Assembly (NCBI GenBank): GCA_945643635.1
Contig: CALZFC010000006.1
Coordinates: forward strand, 9,512,501-9,576,500
DNA: 64,000 nt
Reading direction: 5' to 3'
Origin: Allodiplogaster sudhausi
Lineage: Eukaryota > Nematoda > Chromadorea > Rhabditida > Diplogasteridae
Part shown: one piece after another, positions 12,950 through 25,285 of the stretch
Layout of the letters: each line of letters begins with the position of its first letter
Position numbering within the stretch: the first letter of the stretch is position 1
Notes under the pieces: model-generated
Seen by the model: only the letters and a program-made list of their open reading frames with translations
Databases searched by the model: none
Told to the model about the DNA's origin: nothing
Translations under genes and position numbers: made by a program

Positions 12950-14027
12950 CGATTCTCTCGGTCTTTCTCGATCCTATTATTCCTCATTTTCTTTTGATCT
13001 TACCATTAGCTAAACTGTATGGAATGAACAGGCCAGATTTATTTTGTAGAACGCTCCGATTTTGAGACGATGAGTGCACGGGTTTCTTTTGTTTCCTTCA
13101 ATGCAGTAATATAAAAGCAATGTTGCAAAAATAACTGATGGGACAAGGGCATCAGGGGATAATTTACAAGAATAACAGAGAGAGTAAAGAGTAGGAAGAG
13201 TTGGAATGAAAAAAGAGCAGGGGGGGCTGTGAGAGGAAGAAAAGAAGAGATTATCTCTATAGGAATTGTCAACATTGTGCCGATTATGATTTCAGACGAT
13301 AACTCCTTATCATTTTCTCACAATCAGCCACTACATATTTTGATGTTTACTATATTCTTCTTGTTTTTACTACATTCAGAGCATAAGTCACACTATTCTT
13401 GCCTTCGTCTCCTCAACATCGAATTGCACTTACTGTCTCACACCCTACACTCCCTGTTATGTTGGGAAAGACAACTTGTCCTTTCAATGAATTGTGGTTG
13501 TTCCCCAATGACTCCAGACGTTGGTTCCAGTGATGTTTAAGGGCATTGCTCCTGTTTTTCCTAATCATTGTACATATCTCTGCATATATCTCTTTACTCT
13601 TACTTTCTCTTCCCTCTCGATCTCTCCTTAATAATCCCATGATGACGTCATGGATAGAACTGGATCTCATAGACAAGCACAATATTCCATGTCGCAACCC
13701 GTTCAGCTCGCTTTCCTTACAAACCATTCTGATGATAGTGAGATAATCGAGGGGGGGGGGTTAAGAGTGATTAAAAGAAGCTGTACAAATGATCGTTCTC
13801 TTTCTCAGTCAACTTCCTCATTCTAACACGGATCGCTTCACTACTTTTTTCTCTTTCTATTAGTGTGCGTGACGATAGCTGTTTAGCCAAGATGTGTCTT
13901 ACCATTAGCTCTCAAACAATGCGTTTGTTTCTCTCTTTTTATATAAACACTTCACTTTTTCGATCTCATTCATTATCCTCTCCTGCTAATCACTCTCTTA
14001 ACCTTCATGTCTCTCCTTCTCTCCTCA

Positions 14028-14074
<47 letters not shown>

Positions 14075-14744
14075 CCTCTCGTCTAATTCTGTCTTGCCTA
14101 TCCTCCTAATTCGATTATCGCTTTCTCCAGCAAGATGTCGAAGAAGCCAAGGAAAGGGCACGAGATTTGTCACAAGTTTGATGTCGCCGAGAATCTCTAA
14201 TTTCTCTCTCTCTCTCTCTCATTCATTTCTTTTTCACACATGTTTAGGTAAATTTAGAAGGAAAAAAAAAACAATCTAAAATCGCACGTGGAAAGAAAAG
14301 AATGACAAAATGGAAAGAAAAGTTTCAATCTTAATTTTTTTTCAGCGCCAACAGCACGTGCTCGGCGCCTGGCGCCAACGCCGTCCGCCACGGCAGAGGC
14401 GAACTCGGCCGCCGCCAGCTCAGACAGCGACGACGTGACGGTCGAATCGACGACGTCGCCGTCCGCCTCCTGCGGCTGCAAGGAAGCGGCGCTGCGTGAA
14501 GCGCGCTGCCAGCAGATGCTGCTCGTCTGTCCGAGTGGAGAGGTACTTTTTATTTTATAATTTTCGAAAATAGTAAAACTACATATGCATATGTATGTTA
14601 TATCCATCGTTATTTTATTTTGAATTATACAAGATTACATACAAATTTATTTCTGAATTGATTAAATATTTGTAGGTCGGCGAATACGACTCTTGTTACG
14701 AGTGGACGGAGGATGACTACAAGGTGCTCCGTTTCTGTCAATGA
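7884..14744 (+). CDS. unrecognised Ser/Ala-rich gene with one possible membrane segment (partly resolved)
   Basis: I do not recognise the product. Exons I can support are 7884-7907 (ATG, starts Met-Leu-Cys-Asp), 8093-8266, 11988-12177, 14346-14542 and 14676-14744 (stop TGA). The last three join in consistent phase (0 in, then 1, then 0). Exon 2 has a serine run and ends in a hydrophobic stretch (MTLIALCIV). A block at 8459-8581 continues with another hydrophobic segment (ALLTLLAASG) and ends at a phase-0 donor (AAG|gtcagc), but I see no AG acceptor in front of it, so the middle of the gene is uncertain. The C-terminal half is Ala/Thr/Pro-rich with an SDSDD acidic patch, several cysteines (CGC, C, C) and ends TEDDYKVLRFCQ. 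Upstream of the ATG is a CT-rich leader. The introns hold many CT/GA microsatellites. Confidence 0.5.
8840..11295. repeat. intronic or spacer microsatellite field
   Basis: GA or CT tracts occur at about 8840-8896 (GA), 9421-9535 (CT), 9725-9772 (CT), 9987-10055 (GA), 10228-10295 (GA), 10550-10605 (GA), 10955-11065 (GA) and 11230-11294 (CT). A short TACATA-type palindromic run follows at 11295-11330. If the gene at 7884-14744 is real, all of this is intron. Confidence 0.85.
12178..14345. other. large intron of the 7884-14744 gene, no nested gene seen
   Basis: AT- and T-rich sequence with CT tracts near 12920-12950 and 14030-14071. Open frames on either strand are short and lack coding composition. 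Confidence 0.5.
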
Positions 14745-16219
14745 ACTTCCACCTCTCTCTCTCTCTCTATCTCTCTTTCTCTCTCTCTCTCTATTTCACT
14801 CTTCTTTCTCTTTCTCTCTTGCTCCCATTGCTGCTGCAATGTGTACATACTTTTTGTTCCACCAAATACAATTAGCACGGCAACGAGTCCCGGCAGACTC
14901 CAATAAAGAGGAAACTGATTTAACCATTCAACGGGTGTTGTTCTCTGTACATTTCATTAGTATTCTTTACATACTCAAATTCTACTCAATTGTTTGTTCG
15001 TTTCTTCTGTTTCTCTAGTCTCACGATGCAAGACATCGAAATGTAGTTATGCTCAATATTATCAATGGTTACAACTGTTATACTTTATGTGCCAGTAGTA
15101 ATTGACTAGTAGTTTACTGTCTTGAGTGGTACTTTTCCAGTTTGCTGTCTTGAGTGGTGCTTTTTCTAAGTCTCCTTCTCCAATTGTCCTCTTCTCCCTT
15201 CGTTCGAATGGTAGCTTGATCTCATATCTCTTCATGTACATACACAACAACATGGCTATAATCAACCTGTTCAGCATTCTTTTTTCTTTCTCTCTCTCTC
15301 ACTTGTGACCCTTCCATTTTTGATTCATATCGTTTCACTTCTTACGGCTCAACCCGTCGAGATGGGACTATGTAGCCATCAAAATCACGCTTCTACTTTT
15401 AGCTAAAGATGGCCAAATGCTCAGTCACACCATCTTTCTTTCTTTCTCTGTCTCACACGATTTCCCTCTCTCTTTCTCTTTTCCGATTATGTTTTATGAA
15501 CCTTTAGTTGTGCTAGAAACGACGAAAACGATTCGTCATTTTCATCGTTCTCTCTCCAAGAAGCCTTTCTCATGAAGTAAAACTTCGTTTACATTGACAA
15601 AACAGCTTCCTCGCCGTCTGCAACAAATCTTTACATCTTCAGGCCATGAGAATGGAGTGTGAGAGGTAATGAATGAAATTGATATAGAGATTAGAAAAAC
15701 GACCGAGAGAGATAGAGAGAGAGAGAGGGTGTGAGTAAGAGAGCGAGAGAATAAGAAAGGGAGATAGAGAGAATGTGATAGAACCGAAATTACAATAAAG
15801 TCACATCCCCGAATGAGGAAACATAAATGTGAGGCATCGTTGAAAGATTTCAAATAAATATAACCAAATTTTCTTTATAGCGAGATGATTAAAACGAAAC
15901 ATACAAAACTGGCCGAGTAAAAATGCGGTGGAGATAACAAGAATGGAATGCTACATAAGAAGCTGCTCACACTTTAAGGGATACTTGTAAAATCAAGTGA
16001 GAATCTAAAATTATCTAAAGAATGGTTATATTCGTTTTAATTAAAACAATAAAAAGTAATGAGTAAAGCTTAGAAAATGTTGACAGCCGTATCAACTAAT
16101 GATACTTACCTCTTCCTGAGGAAGTACGTCAAAGCTTTCGAAAAATCGGGATCAACAAATAGAAGTAAAGAAACATTATCAAAGTAATGATGACCTCGCT
16201 GAACTCCTCGGTTCCTCTC
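14745..16219. other. intergenic region between convergent genes
   Basis: Holds CT tracts (14755-14820), a GA tract (15690-15770) and AT-rich sequence. It contains the 3' flanks of the plus-strand gene ending at 14744 and of PARP2, which ends at 16220 on the minus strand. No further gene is supported. Confidence 0.6.
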
Positions 16220-17092
16220 TCAAATGGCGAACTCGACCTCGACGAGATATCTGAGACGGAACTGGCGAGTGTCGTAGACGATGAACTCGTTGTAGAGAAG
16301 GGAGCAGTTCTTCGCTTCCGGAGTCGGATTCGACACCGGAAGGCCGCATGGAACTTCCACGCCGTCCAGGCTGGAAAGCATTTATCGTTTCCACTAAAAA
16401 TACTACATTCCCCTAAACATCGCCTTCTAGCGAATTTATCCACCCGGCATAAAAGAGCTCTTAAAAAATATAATTTGTGTACATTATTTAACCTTTAAAA
16501 TCGTTCCTGATACAATCCTTGAGATACTTGCACTTTTATTTATTAAATAACTGCCAATAAATCCACCGTACATTGTCTTGACGTTGGCCGGGTCGGGGCA
16601 GGTGCGGCCAATGCCCCAAGTGCTCTTCTTGTCCTTCGGCAGCTTGTTCGCGTTCGGGTCCGCCGTCTGCTTCTTCGCACTCGCTCCAAGGGCAACCTGA
16701 AGGGCATCGGGAGTGGGAGAGAGAGAGAGATAGAGAGAGAAAGAGATAGAGAGAAAGAGAGTAGAGTAAGCGAGAAAGAGTAGGGGGAAAGTGGCAGACG
16801 GAGAGACAGAGTCAAACAGTAATATAGTTATGGAAGAAAAAATTTTAAGGGGCGAGAACAGAATGCACATAATACAAATAGCGTATTACAGATATGACGA
16901 GTACAGATTCCAGGATAAGCAGAATCTGCTAACCTCTGCCAGAATAAGGAATCCGCGCTGCTTGTTGGTGGGGTAGCAGTAGTTGCCAGACTTGGAAGCC
17001 ATGTCTGCGAAGTAGACTCCCTTGCCGAACATGTAGCCAGTCACTGGAGCCTCCGGAGGGGCAATGCGCAGACCCTGCAATGGAGAGGGTGG

Positions 17093-17134
<42 letters not shown>

Positions 17135-19438
17135 TGAGAGAGGGAAAGAGAAAGTGGAGAGATAGAGAAAGATAAAGAGATTTATAGATAATAAGGAAGA
17201 GGGAAGAAGAGAAAAGGAGAGTAAATGTCAACCTGCGAGAGAATGCCAAAGAAGTTGGAGAGACGGGAGCCGTGCCAGAGAAGGCGTCTACAAGAAATAG
17301 CACATAGAATATGGTTATCAAAGATATAAAAAAAATTTAATATTTTTTTCTAACATGAAACTCGTAAACAGTGCACTTTTCAATAATTTCAAAAGCAGTT
17401 AAATGTTGTAAATGTACCGGGGTGTTTTAAATCAAAAAGTCTATTCTTGCTCTCTCTCTCTCTTTCCTATCTTCTTTCTATCTCGGTTTTCCCCTCTCTC
17501 TCTCTCGCTCTCCTTCTCTCCCTCTTTTTCCCACTCTCCTTTTTTTCTCTCTCTCTCCGTCTTTTGTCTCTCTATCTCTTCCTTTTATCTCTCTCTCCCT
17601 CTCTCGCCTCCTCTCTCTCCTCCTTTTCTCTGACCTGTTTCCAATCTCCTTGATGACGTCATCGCAGCTGCTCTCGCCCTCTCGCTCCAGCTTGAATACA
17701 TTGAGTGGCTTCATCTTCATGCAATGCGTGGATGCGTGCGTGTTCGCCAGGTACTCGAGGACAATCTGTAAAGGGCGAGGAGTGGTCCCGAAGTGATAGA
17801 TAAGGTACTGTAGTTATGACCAACTGCTGACCTTCTTCTCCGTGCTGTCCTCCTCGAGTGGCGCCAACTCGCACTTGAGACTCGCGTAGTGGCGGTCGAT
17901 CGGGTGCACGTCGTCAGTGGCCTTCTCCTGCACACGCCAACCAAGTCAGTAAAGCTCCAAAAGTAAGCCAATCAAAAATCTAACTTTAAAAAGTTCATTA
18001 TTGCTGCTGAAATTGTTAATTGCAAATATTTTCTTTTATATTTCCTAATTTTCTTTATAATCTAATATGGGAATATAAAAAAAGCTCCAGCACGGTCTGA
18101 CTACTTGAGCTATCCCACAGTGGTCTGTCTTTCGAATCTAACCGATTTGAGTGCGCGAATGGCTATTTCAATGTCCTGGAGGAGGTCGAGCAGCTCCAAC
18201 TCGGCCTTCAGCTTCTGTGGCGTCTTGATCAACTCGGGGGGACGGAAGCCGCACGCGTGGGGGATCTAGAAGGGGAGAAAGAGTGAGAGAGTGAGAGAGT
18301 GAGAGAGAAATGAGAGATAGAGAGGGAGAAAGAGAGTGAGAGAGAAATGAGAGAGAGAGGGTGGAGACAGGCACAGAGAACAAGAGAGAGAGAGAGAGAT
18401 ATCCCGGCACTTGATGTAAGTCTCACCTTGGTATAGTATTCATTGACAGCACGGATGAAGTCGGGGCCGAACTTCTTCTCCGTGATGAATGTCTCGATCC
18501 GCTTGAGACACGCGTAGCCCTCCGAGATTTGCATCTTCGTCAGCTTGCCTAGAGAATTCATGTCTTGTAGTAGTCATTCGCAAATGAACTTTTAAGACAA
18601 TTCGTTCTAAAAAAAAGTCGTTCCACAGATATAATTAAAACTCAGAAGCCAAATGACAACAATTCCAGTACTACAGTATGCCACACACCAAGTGGCGCCT
18701 TCTCCGCGTCGTATTCCATCTCGATGGCCGCCTTCTGCATCTCGCGGATGTTGCAGATGCTCTGGATGACACTCTGGACACGGGCGTCCAGTTTGGAGAC
18801 GGCCTGGGAATGATCGGCTGTCTTTTCTTTTCTTGTTTGACCATCTCTGTTCCGAAAAGGCAGCCAGATCTCAATAACTTATCAAGATTACCTTTGTCTC
18901 CGCTTCCTCTTCCTCCTGCTTCAGGGCAGCATCTTCCTCATTGCCAGAAGTCGTCGGTGGAGAGTAGTCCATCTTTCAAATAGAGGAAGGATGAGATAAG
19001 AAGAGAGAACAGAAGAGAGAACGAGAGAAAGAGTGAGCTCGAGAGAAATGGAAGAAATAGAGAAGATAAAGAACCCTCCTCCCAAACCTCGATCATGGTG
19101 TACTTTTTCGGATGCGGCTCAAAGTCTTCGAAAGATGTAGGCCATTCATTTCCTGTCTTGTCGAAGAACTTCTTTGCGAAGACTTTCTTGGCCTTCTGCA
19201 GAGAGAAGAACCAGGAAGATATCAAGGGGGAACCAAGAGAAGAGAATGCAAATCGAAGCAACACCAACTTCATGTTGGGTTCCGAAGTGCTCCAGTTTGC
19301 TCTGGCCGTCGTAGCCAACTCGAGCCCAGCGGAACCAAACACTGGAAGAGAGACAGAGAGAGAGACAGAGAGAGAGAGAAGTGAGTATATATAGAGATAA
19401 GTATATAGAGAGTGAGACAGCGGTTGGAGAGAGAGACT

Positions 19439-19469
<31 letters not shown>

Positions 19470-20341
19470 TGAGAGAGAGAGAGAGAGAAAGAGTGGGAGA
19501 TGAAAAACATACGAGTAGTTATTGCAGCTATCCTCCTCCAGCAGCTGGAGAATGTAGAACTTGTTGTTGTTATTACCGATGTTTGTCTAAATAGTGATTT
19601 CATTGCTATTCCGTTACTAATTGAGCATCAAATAAGAAAATATATTTTAAATTGGATAATATATAACAATTTAAGTGACCATTCTAACTACTGTATTTAT
19701 AGAGAAGAGCTAAAAGACGACATAAACAAGTACCGTACTTGGTTGAGCATGACGTCATAAATGAGTTCGCCATCTTCGAAGACGTGCGCCGTGTCCACCA
19801 TCAAGGAACACAGGGAGTCAACGGCAGCTTTTCCCTAGAGAGATGGAATGTTGTTGGATGGATGATAAGAGATAAGAATGAATTCCTACCTTGACAACCG
19901 TCCGGCGGATGCTCTTCGTGCTCTTCGCCTTCTCGGCAGTATCATCTTAATACAAATCCACTTCAACCAACTGCATCTCCTACATACTATTCATCATCCC
20001 TTTTTGAAGTGACCGTCAGTTCACTTTTACGATAATCAAACGCTCCCTGATAACGTTTTGCCAGAATGGTCAGAATACAAAAATTCACTTGCAAGCAATC
20101 AAATTGCCAGCCATAGAAGATGGCCACCATGAGAAAGAATATAAAGAAAACGGAATACTACTTGATGCAAGCTGGAAGATAACTGAACCTTCTTCTTCCT
20201 CCTCCTGGTTCTCCTCCTCCTTCACTTCCGCTGCTCCTCCACTTCGTCCCCGTCGACGCTTCGCTGCTGGCTCTTCATCTTTTCCTTCTAGAATAATAGT
20301 AATTCATTACCCGTGCTCGCACGATGCCTTCTGGTCTTCAT
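16220..20341 (-). CDS. poly(ADP-ribose) polymerase, PARP2 type
   Basis: DNA-damage-activated nuclear enzyme that transfers ADP-ribose from NAD+ to proteins. I read 17 exons: 20311-20341, 20189-20287, 19890-19945, 19739-19834, 19513-19586, 19269-19341, 19088-19195, 18892-18972, 18689-18803, 18427-18548, 18143-18265, 17832-17927, 17635-17765, 17233-17287, 16934-17074, 16572-16696 and 16220-16370. All phases agree and give 558 residues, close to PARP2 length. Order: basic/acidic N-terminus (1-62), WGR domain (about 70-180), helical regulatory domain (about 210-360), catalytic domain to the end. The H-Y-E triad is visible: His406 (LLWHGSR), Tyr441 (KGVYFADM) and Glu537 (YNEF). The WGR signature reads RWARVG, so its Gly is Ala125. 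The first intron would be only 23 nt, which makes the first exon and start doubtful; exons from the upstream lysine-rich gene fit the same acceptor. CT-rich tracts lie in front of many acceptors. Confidence 0.93.
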
Positions 20342-21284
20342 AAAGCACAAAAATGCTTCTCATCTAAATAGCAGAAAAGTATCGTTTTCATTGTTCCCTC
20401 GTTAGTAAAATTTCGATAAAATCTAGCAACATGGCTACGCTTCCAATTTAATGAATCAAGGTGTTGTGAAGGGAGAGTGGGCATAGAGGAAGAAAGCCGT
20501 GTTGCCGCATTTACAAATCGAATGCTTTCACCTTGCTACGTTTCTCTCCTCTCGTACTCTTCTCTTTATCCCTTCATCTTTCCTTGTTTCGCTGCGGCAA
20601 CACGACAAAATCTGGAACTTTATGCGAGTTGTGGCATGAGAGGAAAAAACAGTGAATGCATTACACAATAATAGCAAAAAAGCTGTCCCTGCGAATCGGC
20701 CCGAAGGTTAAAAGGAAGAAATAAAGAGCTTGGAGGGACTCATTTAAGTCAAGCCAGCGGGTCTTTCAAAATAAATAATATCAGAATTAGAGATGCCGGA
20801 TATGAAGTATAAGTGGGCGAAGTGTATAAGGGAGAGCAACGACATTGTCAACTAAATGGGTCTTCCTTTCAATCTTATCATTTCGCAAGCTAATGCATCG
20901 GGTGGGAGTAAATGTATGAAACTGCTTAAGTACATTAATCAAGGACATCAGATAAGAGAATGTCTTAGATCGGGTAGAACACAGTACGAGTGAGTTGATA
21001 CACAGAAGGGAATAGCTGATCCAGTGGTGGTTGGTTAAGCTAAGCAGGTGTTTAGGTGTTGGTGAACGTGTAGGAAGGGCAGTGAGGGATGGTACAATAT
21101 GTGAAAGGGAGAGGAGATCATACGCAAGCATCTTCAGTCATCATTTCAAGTTATATTAGAGGGATGGGGGGAAATTTTTTTTTAAAAAACTGATGCAAAA
21201 AAATTATATAAATAGCTGATCGTAACAACTATTCAAACCTCAACCCCCTTTCTTTCTTTCTCGCTCCCCATTCTCTCTTGCCCT
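20342..21284. other. gap between the two minus-strand genes
   Basis: No supported exon. On the minus strand a pyrimidine-AG site (tgctatttag) lies 22 nt upstream of the proposed PARP2 ATG and could be a 5' UTR or trans-splice acceptor, but an out-of-frame ATG follows it at once. I see no AATAAA in the expected orientation downstream of the stop at 21285. Confidence 0.5.
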
Positions 21285-24200
21285 CTACTCCGAGTCACCC
21301 TGTTTCTTCTTGGCGGCGCCCTTCTTGGCCGCGGGAGCAGCCGGCGGCTTGCGAGCACGTCCTCCCTTCTTGGGCGCGGCGTCCTTCGACGGTCCTGCCT
21401 CCTCTTCCTTATCCGATGCATCTAAATGACATCAAATTACTTCTGAAAACAAGTGATCTACACAAAATATTGAAGACCATGACCTTTAGAACCTATAAAG
21501 GAGAAGGTATCCAAAAACACACCATCTTCAGAGACGGGCTCAGCCTTCTTCTTGTTAGCAGGGGCCGCCTTTCCCTTCTTGGCCGCAGGCTTCTTCTTGC
21601 CCTTCACCATTTCCGAGTCGCTTGAGTTGTCTGGAAATATTTACCTACAGCTTCCTGACTATATACCATATTATTACATTTCTTGATATGAAACGGTACA
21701 AAGGGTACAACTTCTGACCTTCCTCCTCCTCGGCCTTCTTCTTGGCAGCGGTGGCAGCAACCGCAGCTCGGCGCGGGCGGCCGGCCGGCTCTTCCTTTTC
21801 CTCTGCGTCTTCTTCCGCCTCGGCCTTTTTTGCCTACACGTACATTAAGGCTTATATTCAGAATATACTTCTAAATCTCAACTGTCAGTCAGAATTACAA
21901 GTTTTGCCAAAACTGGACGATCATCATCTATTTGCTGGAGCTTCAACCATCTTGCTATTCGCCATTAAAACAGCACATGTCTGATCGTCCCCATATCCTA
22001 TCAGCCTCACTGACCGGAGCCTTGCGTCCCCGTCCCTTCGCCTTCTTCTCCTCGGGTTCATCTTCAGGCTTCTGCAAGAACTAATGCTTATTTCCTCTCC
22101 CCATCAAATAATTTCATCATTATTCTACTCAATCCACGTACTACCTTTTCTTCCTCCTTCTTCATCTTCTTCTCCACGGGCTCCGGAGACTCGTGATCCG
22201 GCTAAACGAATAAGTTTCTTGGAGTTTGGACTCACCAATTACATGTCTCAACGAAATCCTTCAACAAGTAACCTCGGCTGGCTGTGCTCCCTTCTTAGTG
22301 CCGCGCTTCGCAGCAGGCTGCTTCTTGCCAGGAGCCTCCTTCTTGGCCGGCTCATCTACAAAAAACAATCCCAATTGCAATGCACTCCAAAATGATCAAA
22401 AGTCATGACGAACCCTCCTTCTCATCGCTTTCCATCTCCTCTTCCTTTTCCTCCGGAATGGGGGCAGCCTGGAACCACGTTTTAGTGTTAACTATTAGTT
22501 GCCAAGCTGACAAGTGCTTTGAAGGGGACCTTCTTGGCAGTGGCGGAAGCCTTGGTGCGAGAAGAAGCGGTTGCCTTCTTGGCTGAAGAAGACGCTCCTC
22601 GCTTGGGTGCTGGAACTGCCTTCTCTTCTTCCTCTAACTCCGTCGTCTCCACATCCTTCTCTTCTGCAGTATCTTCGCTGGCGACCGATTCTAAAGAACT
22701 TCTCAGTTAATTACTTACCGTAACACCATTTAGTTTCCCTAATGTGTTAGTATATTAAAATTGTCAAACCAGATGCCGCCTTCCTTCCCTTCCTGACGGA
22801 TGCGCCCTTTGTTGCCTTCCTCTGTGAAATGTCCTCAGGAAGAGCCTGCGAAAGAGAAAGGAGGAGGGATCACTCGACTCAGCTATCGCATCCTTCCAGG
22901 GAACACACACAAACCTCTTCATCCACAGCGACAGTTGTAACTTCCTCGGCCTTCTTCTCCTGGACCTTCAAATATTTACCATTGATTTGGAAAGTGGGCT
23001 CAAAATAGTCAAATCCACTAGGAAGTCATGGTTTTTATTTATTTGGACAGTAAAGTAAACGAACTTTATTTCGACTGAAAGATAGGTTTCCGGAAAGAAA
23101 GGGCGAAAGAAACCTTGGCAGGCTGGCGACCCCCTCTTCCTCCCTTCTTGGCTGGCATCTTCGTCTGTTGCTCTTCCTCTTCTTCCTGCAGCTGCTCGAC
23201 CTCCTTCGGTTCTTCAATGGCTTCTTCTGCTCCCTTCTTGCCGCGGCGCTTGGGAGTCAGCTGCTTCTTCGCCGCTACAATTGTACGATTACATAAAGTA
23301 ACTTTAAAAGATAGCATAGTTTATTTATATTTAGCCTTCACTACCGAGATCGAATCAAAAGTGCTTCACAATCAGCGCAAATTCTAAACCCTTGTTTGAA
23401 TACAGTCAGAATAAACAATGCCCAACTTGGTCCCACTACAATGGCAACGCGAGCTCGCATTCTACACGTGGCGACAAATCTTATCCAAACTGCTTACGAG
23501 TGGTGGCCTTCTCTTCCTTGTCGCTGGTCTCTGCTTCCTCTGGCTTCTTCTGCTGTTCCTCCTTCTTCGACGGCTTCTTGCTGCCCTTTTTGGCGGCCGT
23601 GGGCTTGTTCTCTGAAATACTTGTCATTTTTATTAATTTCTTAAAATAACAAATCAGTTCAAGTGATAAATATTGGAAATATCTAAAGCTAAGCAAAAGG
23701 AACAAACAGAATTACGAAGTCTATCGCAAGGGTGTAGTGATTGAATTGACGGAACATAAATTTCAAACTTCAGAAATTAAATGATTTGAACAATGTGAGA
23801 GCACGTTGTTGTAGCCTGTTTGTTCACACTACACAGAGAAGAGAGACGACTCACTAGACTTTTCCCCCCTTGATGCAGAAATCAATGCAATGAGACCCAC
23901 ATATAAAAAGGGAGAGGAGAGATCTGGTCAAGTGCACAAATGGAAGAACGAGAGCAAGAGAGCAACTTCGTAAGCTCAACAACGTGAAATGCCGCGATCA
24001 TGACAGAGGAAAGGGGTACATAGATAAGGAAGTGAGAGAAGAGAGAATGATAGAGAGAGAGGAGGTGTGAATAAGACAAGAGAGAGAGAAAAGGCAAAGG
24101 CAACAAAGAGATTCAAACAAAACGAGAAAGAAACGGACGTGTGCTAGCAAACGTGTTGAACCTTCAGTGTTGGCACTTTGCTATGCTATAGATCTAGTAT

Positions 24201-25285
24201 TAGAATGACGATGTTTCTCCACAGTAGCAGGAATGGAAGTGTTGCAACAGAAAGAATCTCTCTGAGATGCAGTGCAAGAACTATTACACGAGAAGGCGAG
24301 TGGTGAATAGAGAGCCGTATAAGAAGAGACACGTGGAAACATGTAAGGATCATCACTGTCGGAGATTCTTTTGCCGGGTGCAACCATTGGCAACGGCTCT
24401 GGCCTTGTCAATTCAAACCAATGCTCTTCTTGACTACAAGTGGGCTTGTCATACTCTTGCCTGGAATTCAGGACAACGTGGGGAAAGGCAACGCACCCAA
24501 ACAGCATGCATGATGCGAGTCATTGCAAGCAAATAGATAGGATTAAAGCATTTCGCATAAAAAGGATCGAGTAAAAAAATACAGAAGCAAAGCAGGAGGT
24601 AGTCTAAAAGATTCTCTTTTAGACAATTTGCTCCATGCGTAGAAGGTTTCTTTCTTCTTCAACACTAACCGCTTGGCCCCAATTCACACAAACGGCGACC
24701 AATATCTTCTCAAATCTGACCCTGTTCTGGAAGTTCTTCCTCACCGGCCAGCTCGTCTCTCGGAACCGAAGAGTCAATCTCAGATTCATTCTTCTTCACA
24801 AGTTCTGCTGCAACCGATTCTGAAATAATGCATAATTAACCAAAAAAGGAAGCTCCCATCAATGACCAATTTTAGGTCTTTTCCTTACGAAGTGTTAACT
24901 GAGACCTGTAAAGAATATAAAACCAATTATATATGTCATTATTCCCATGAGTGACAGGACAAGATAAATACGATTGTGGTTGACCTTCGGAAAGACCTTC
25001 AGTTGCCTCCTTGGCGTCTTCTGTATTCTGCTCCTGCAAAAACAAAAAGGAATTGCCACGAGCCGGGATCGAACCGGCGACCTTTAGATCTTCAGTCTAA
25101 CGCTCTCCCAACTGAGCTATCATGGCACACGAATAGCCCTTCTGACTACTGCTTACTGGATCGGCCTTGCTGGCCTTGCTGGAAGCCTTCTTGGCTGCGA
25201 CAGGGGCATTCTCATCGTTACCCTTCGCGACGGTGACGTCTTTTGACTTGGATGTTGTACGCGCGAGACGAGGAGCAGGGGCCAT
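21285..25285 (-). CDS. lysine/alanine/glutamate-rich, histone-tail-like protein, 15 exons
   Basis: I do not recognise a named family. Exons: 25157-25285, 24985-25033, 24721-24819, 23498-23611, 23114-23274, 22915-22965, 22770-22845, 22530-22690, 22414-22468, 22273-22355, 22145-22201, 22015-22071, 21719-21833, 21523-21630 and 21285-21421. Every junction is in phase; together they give 483 residues ending GDSE and a TAG at 21285-21287. Most exons repeat one theme: an acidic stretch plus AKK/KKG/GRGRK-type basic blocks, with many phase-1 borders so that the split codon is Asp, Glu or Gly. This resembles histone H1 tails or nucleolin-like disordered proteins, so a nuclear chromatin or RNA role is an inference. 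An acceptor-like site (tctcttttcag) lies about 37 nt upstream of the ATG. Exon 14 ends in phase 1, the phase required by the PARP2 exon starting at 20287, so exons 1-14 could serve as an alternative PARP2 N-terminus (986 residues in total). Confidence 0.8.
23612..24720 (-). other. 1.1-kb intron 3 of the lysine-rich gene
   Basis: Contains a GA-rich block on the plus strand near 24005-24090, which is CT-rich on the coding strand. No nested gene is supported by the short open frames seen here. Confidence 0.55.
25054..25126 (-). tRNA. tRNA-Phe (anticodon GAA)
   Basis: Read on the minus strand, this 73-base segment folds as a full cloverleaf: a 7-bp acceptor stem (GCCATGA with TCGTGGC, one G-T pair) plus discriminator A, a D arm with TAGCTCAGTTGGGAGAGC, the anticodon loop CTGAAGA giving GAA at 25091-25093, and a T arm with the B-box GGTTCGATCC. 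No intron is visible. It lies inside intron 1 of the lysine-rich gene and in the same orientation, which is unusual because both would be transcribed from the same strand. Confidence 0.96.
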
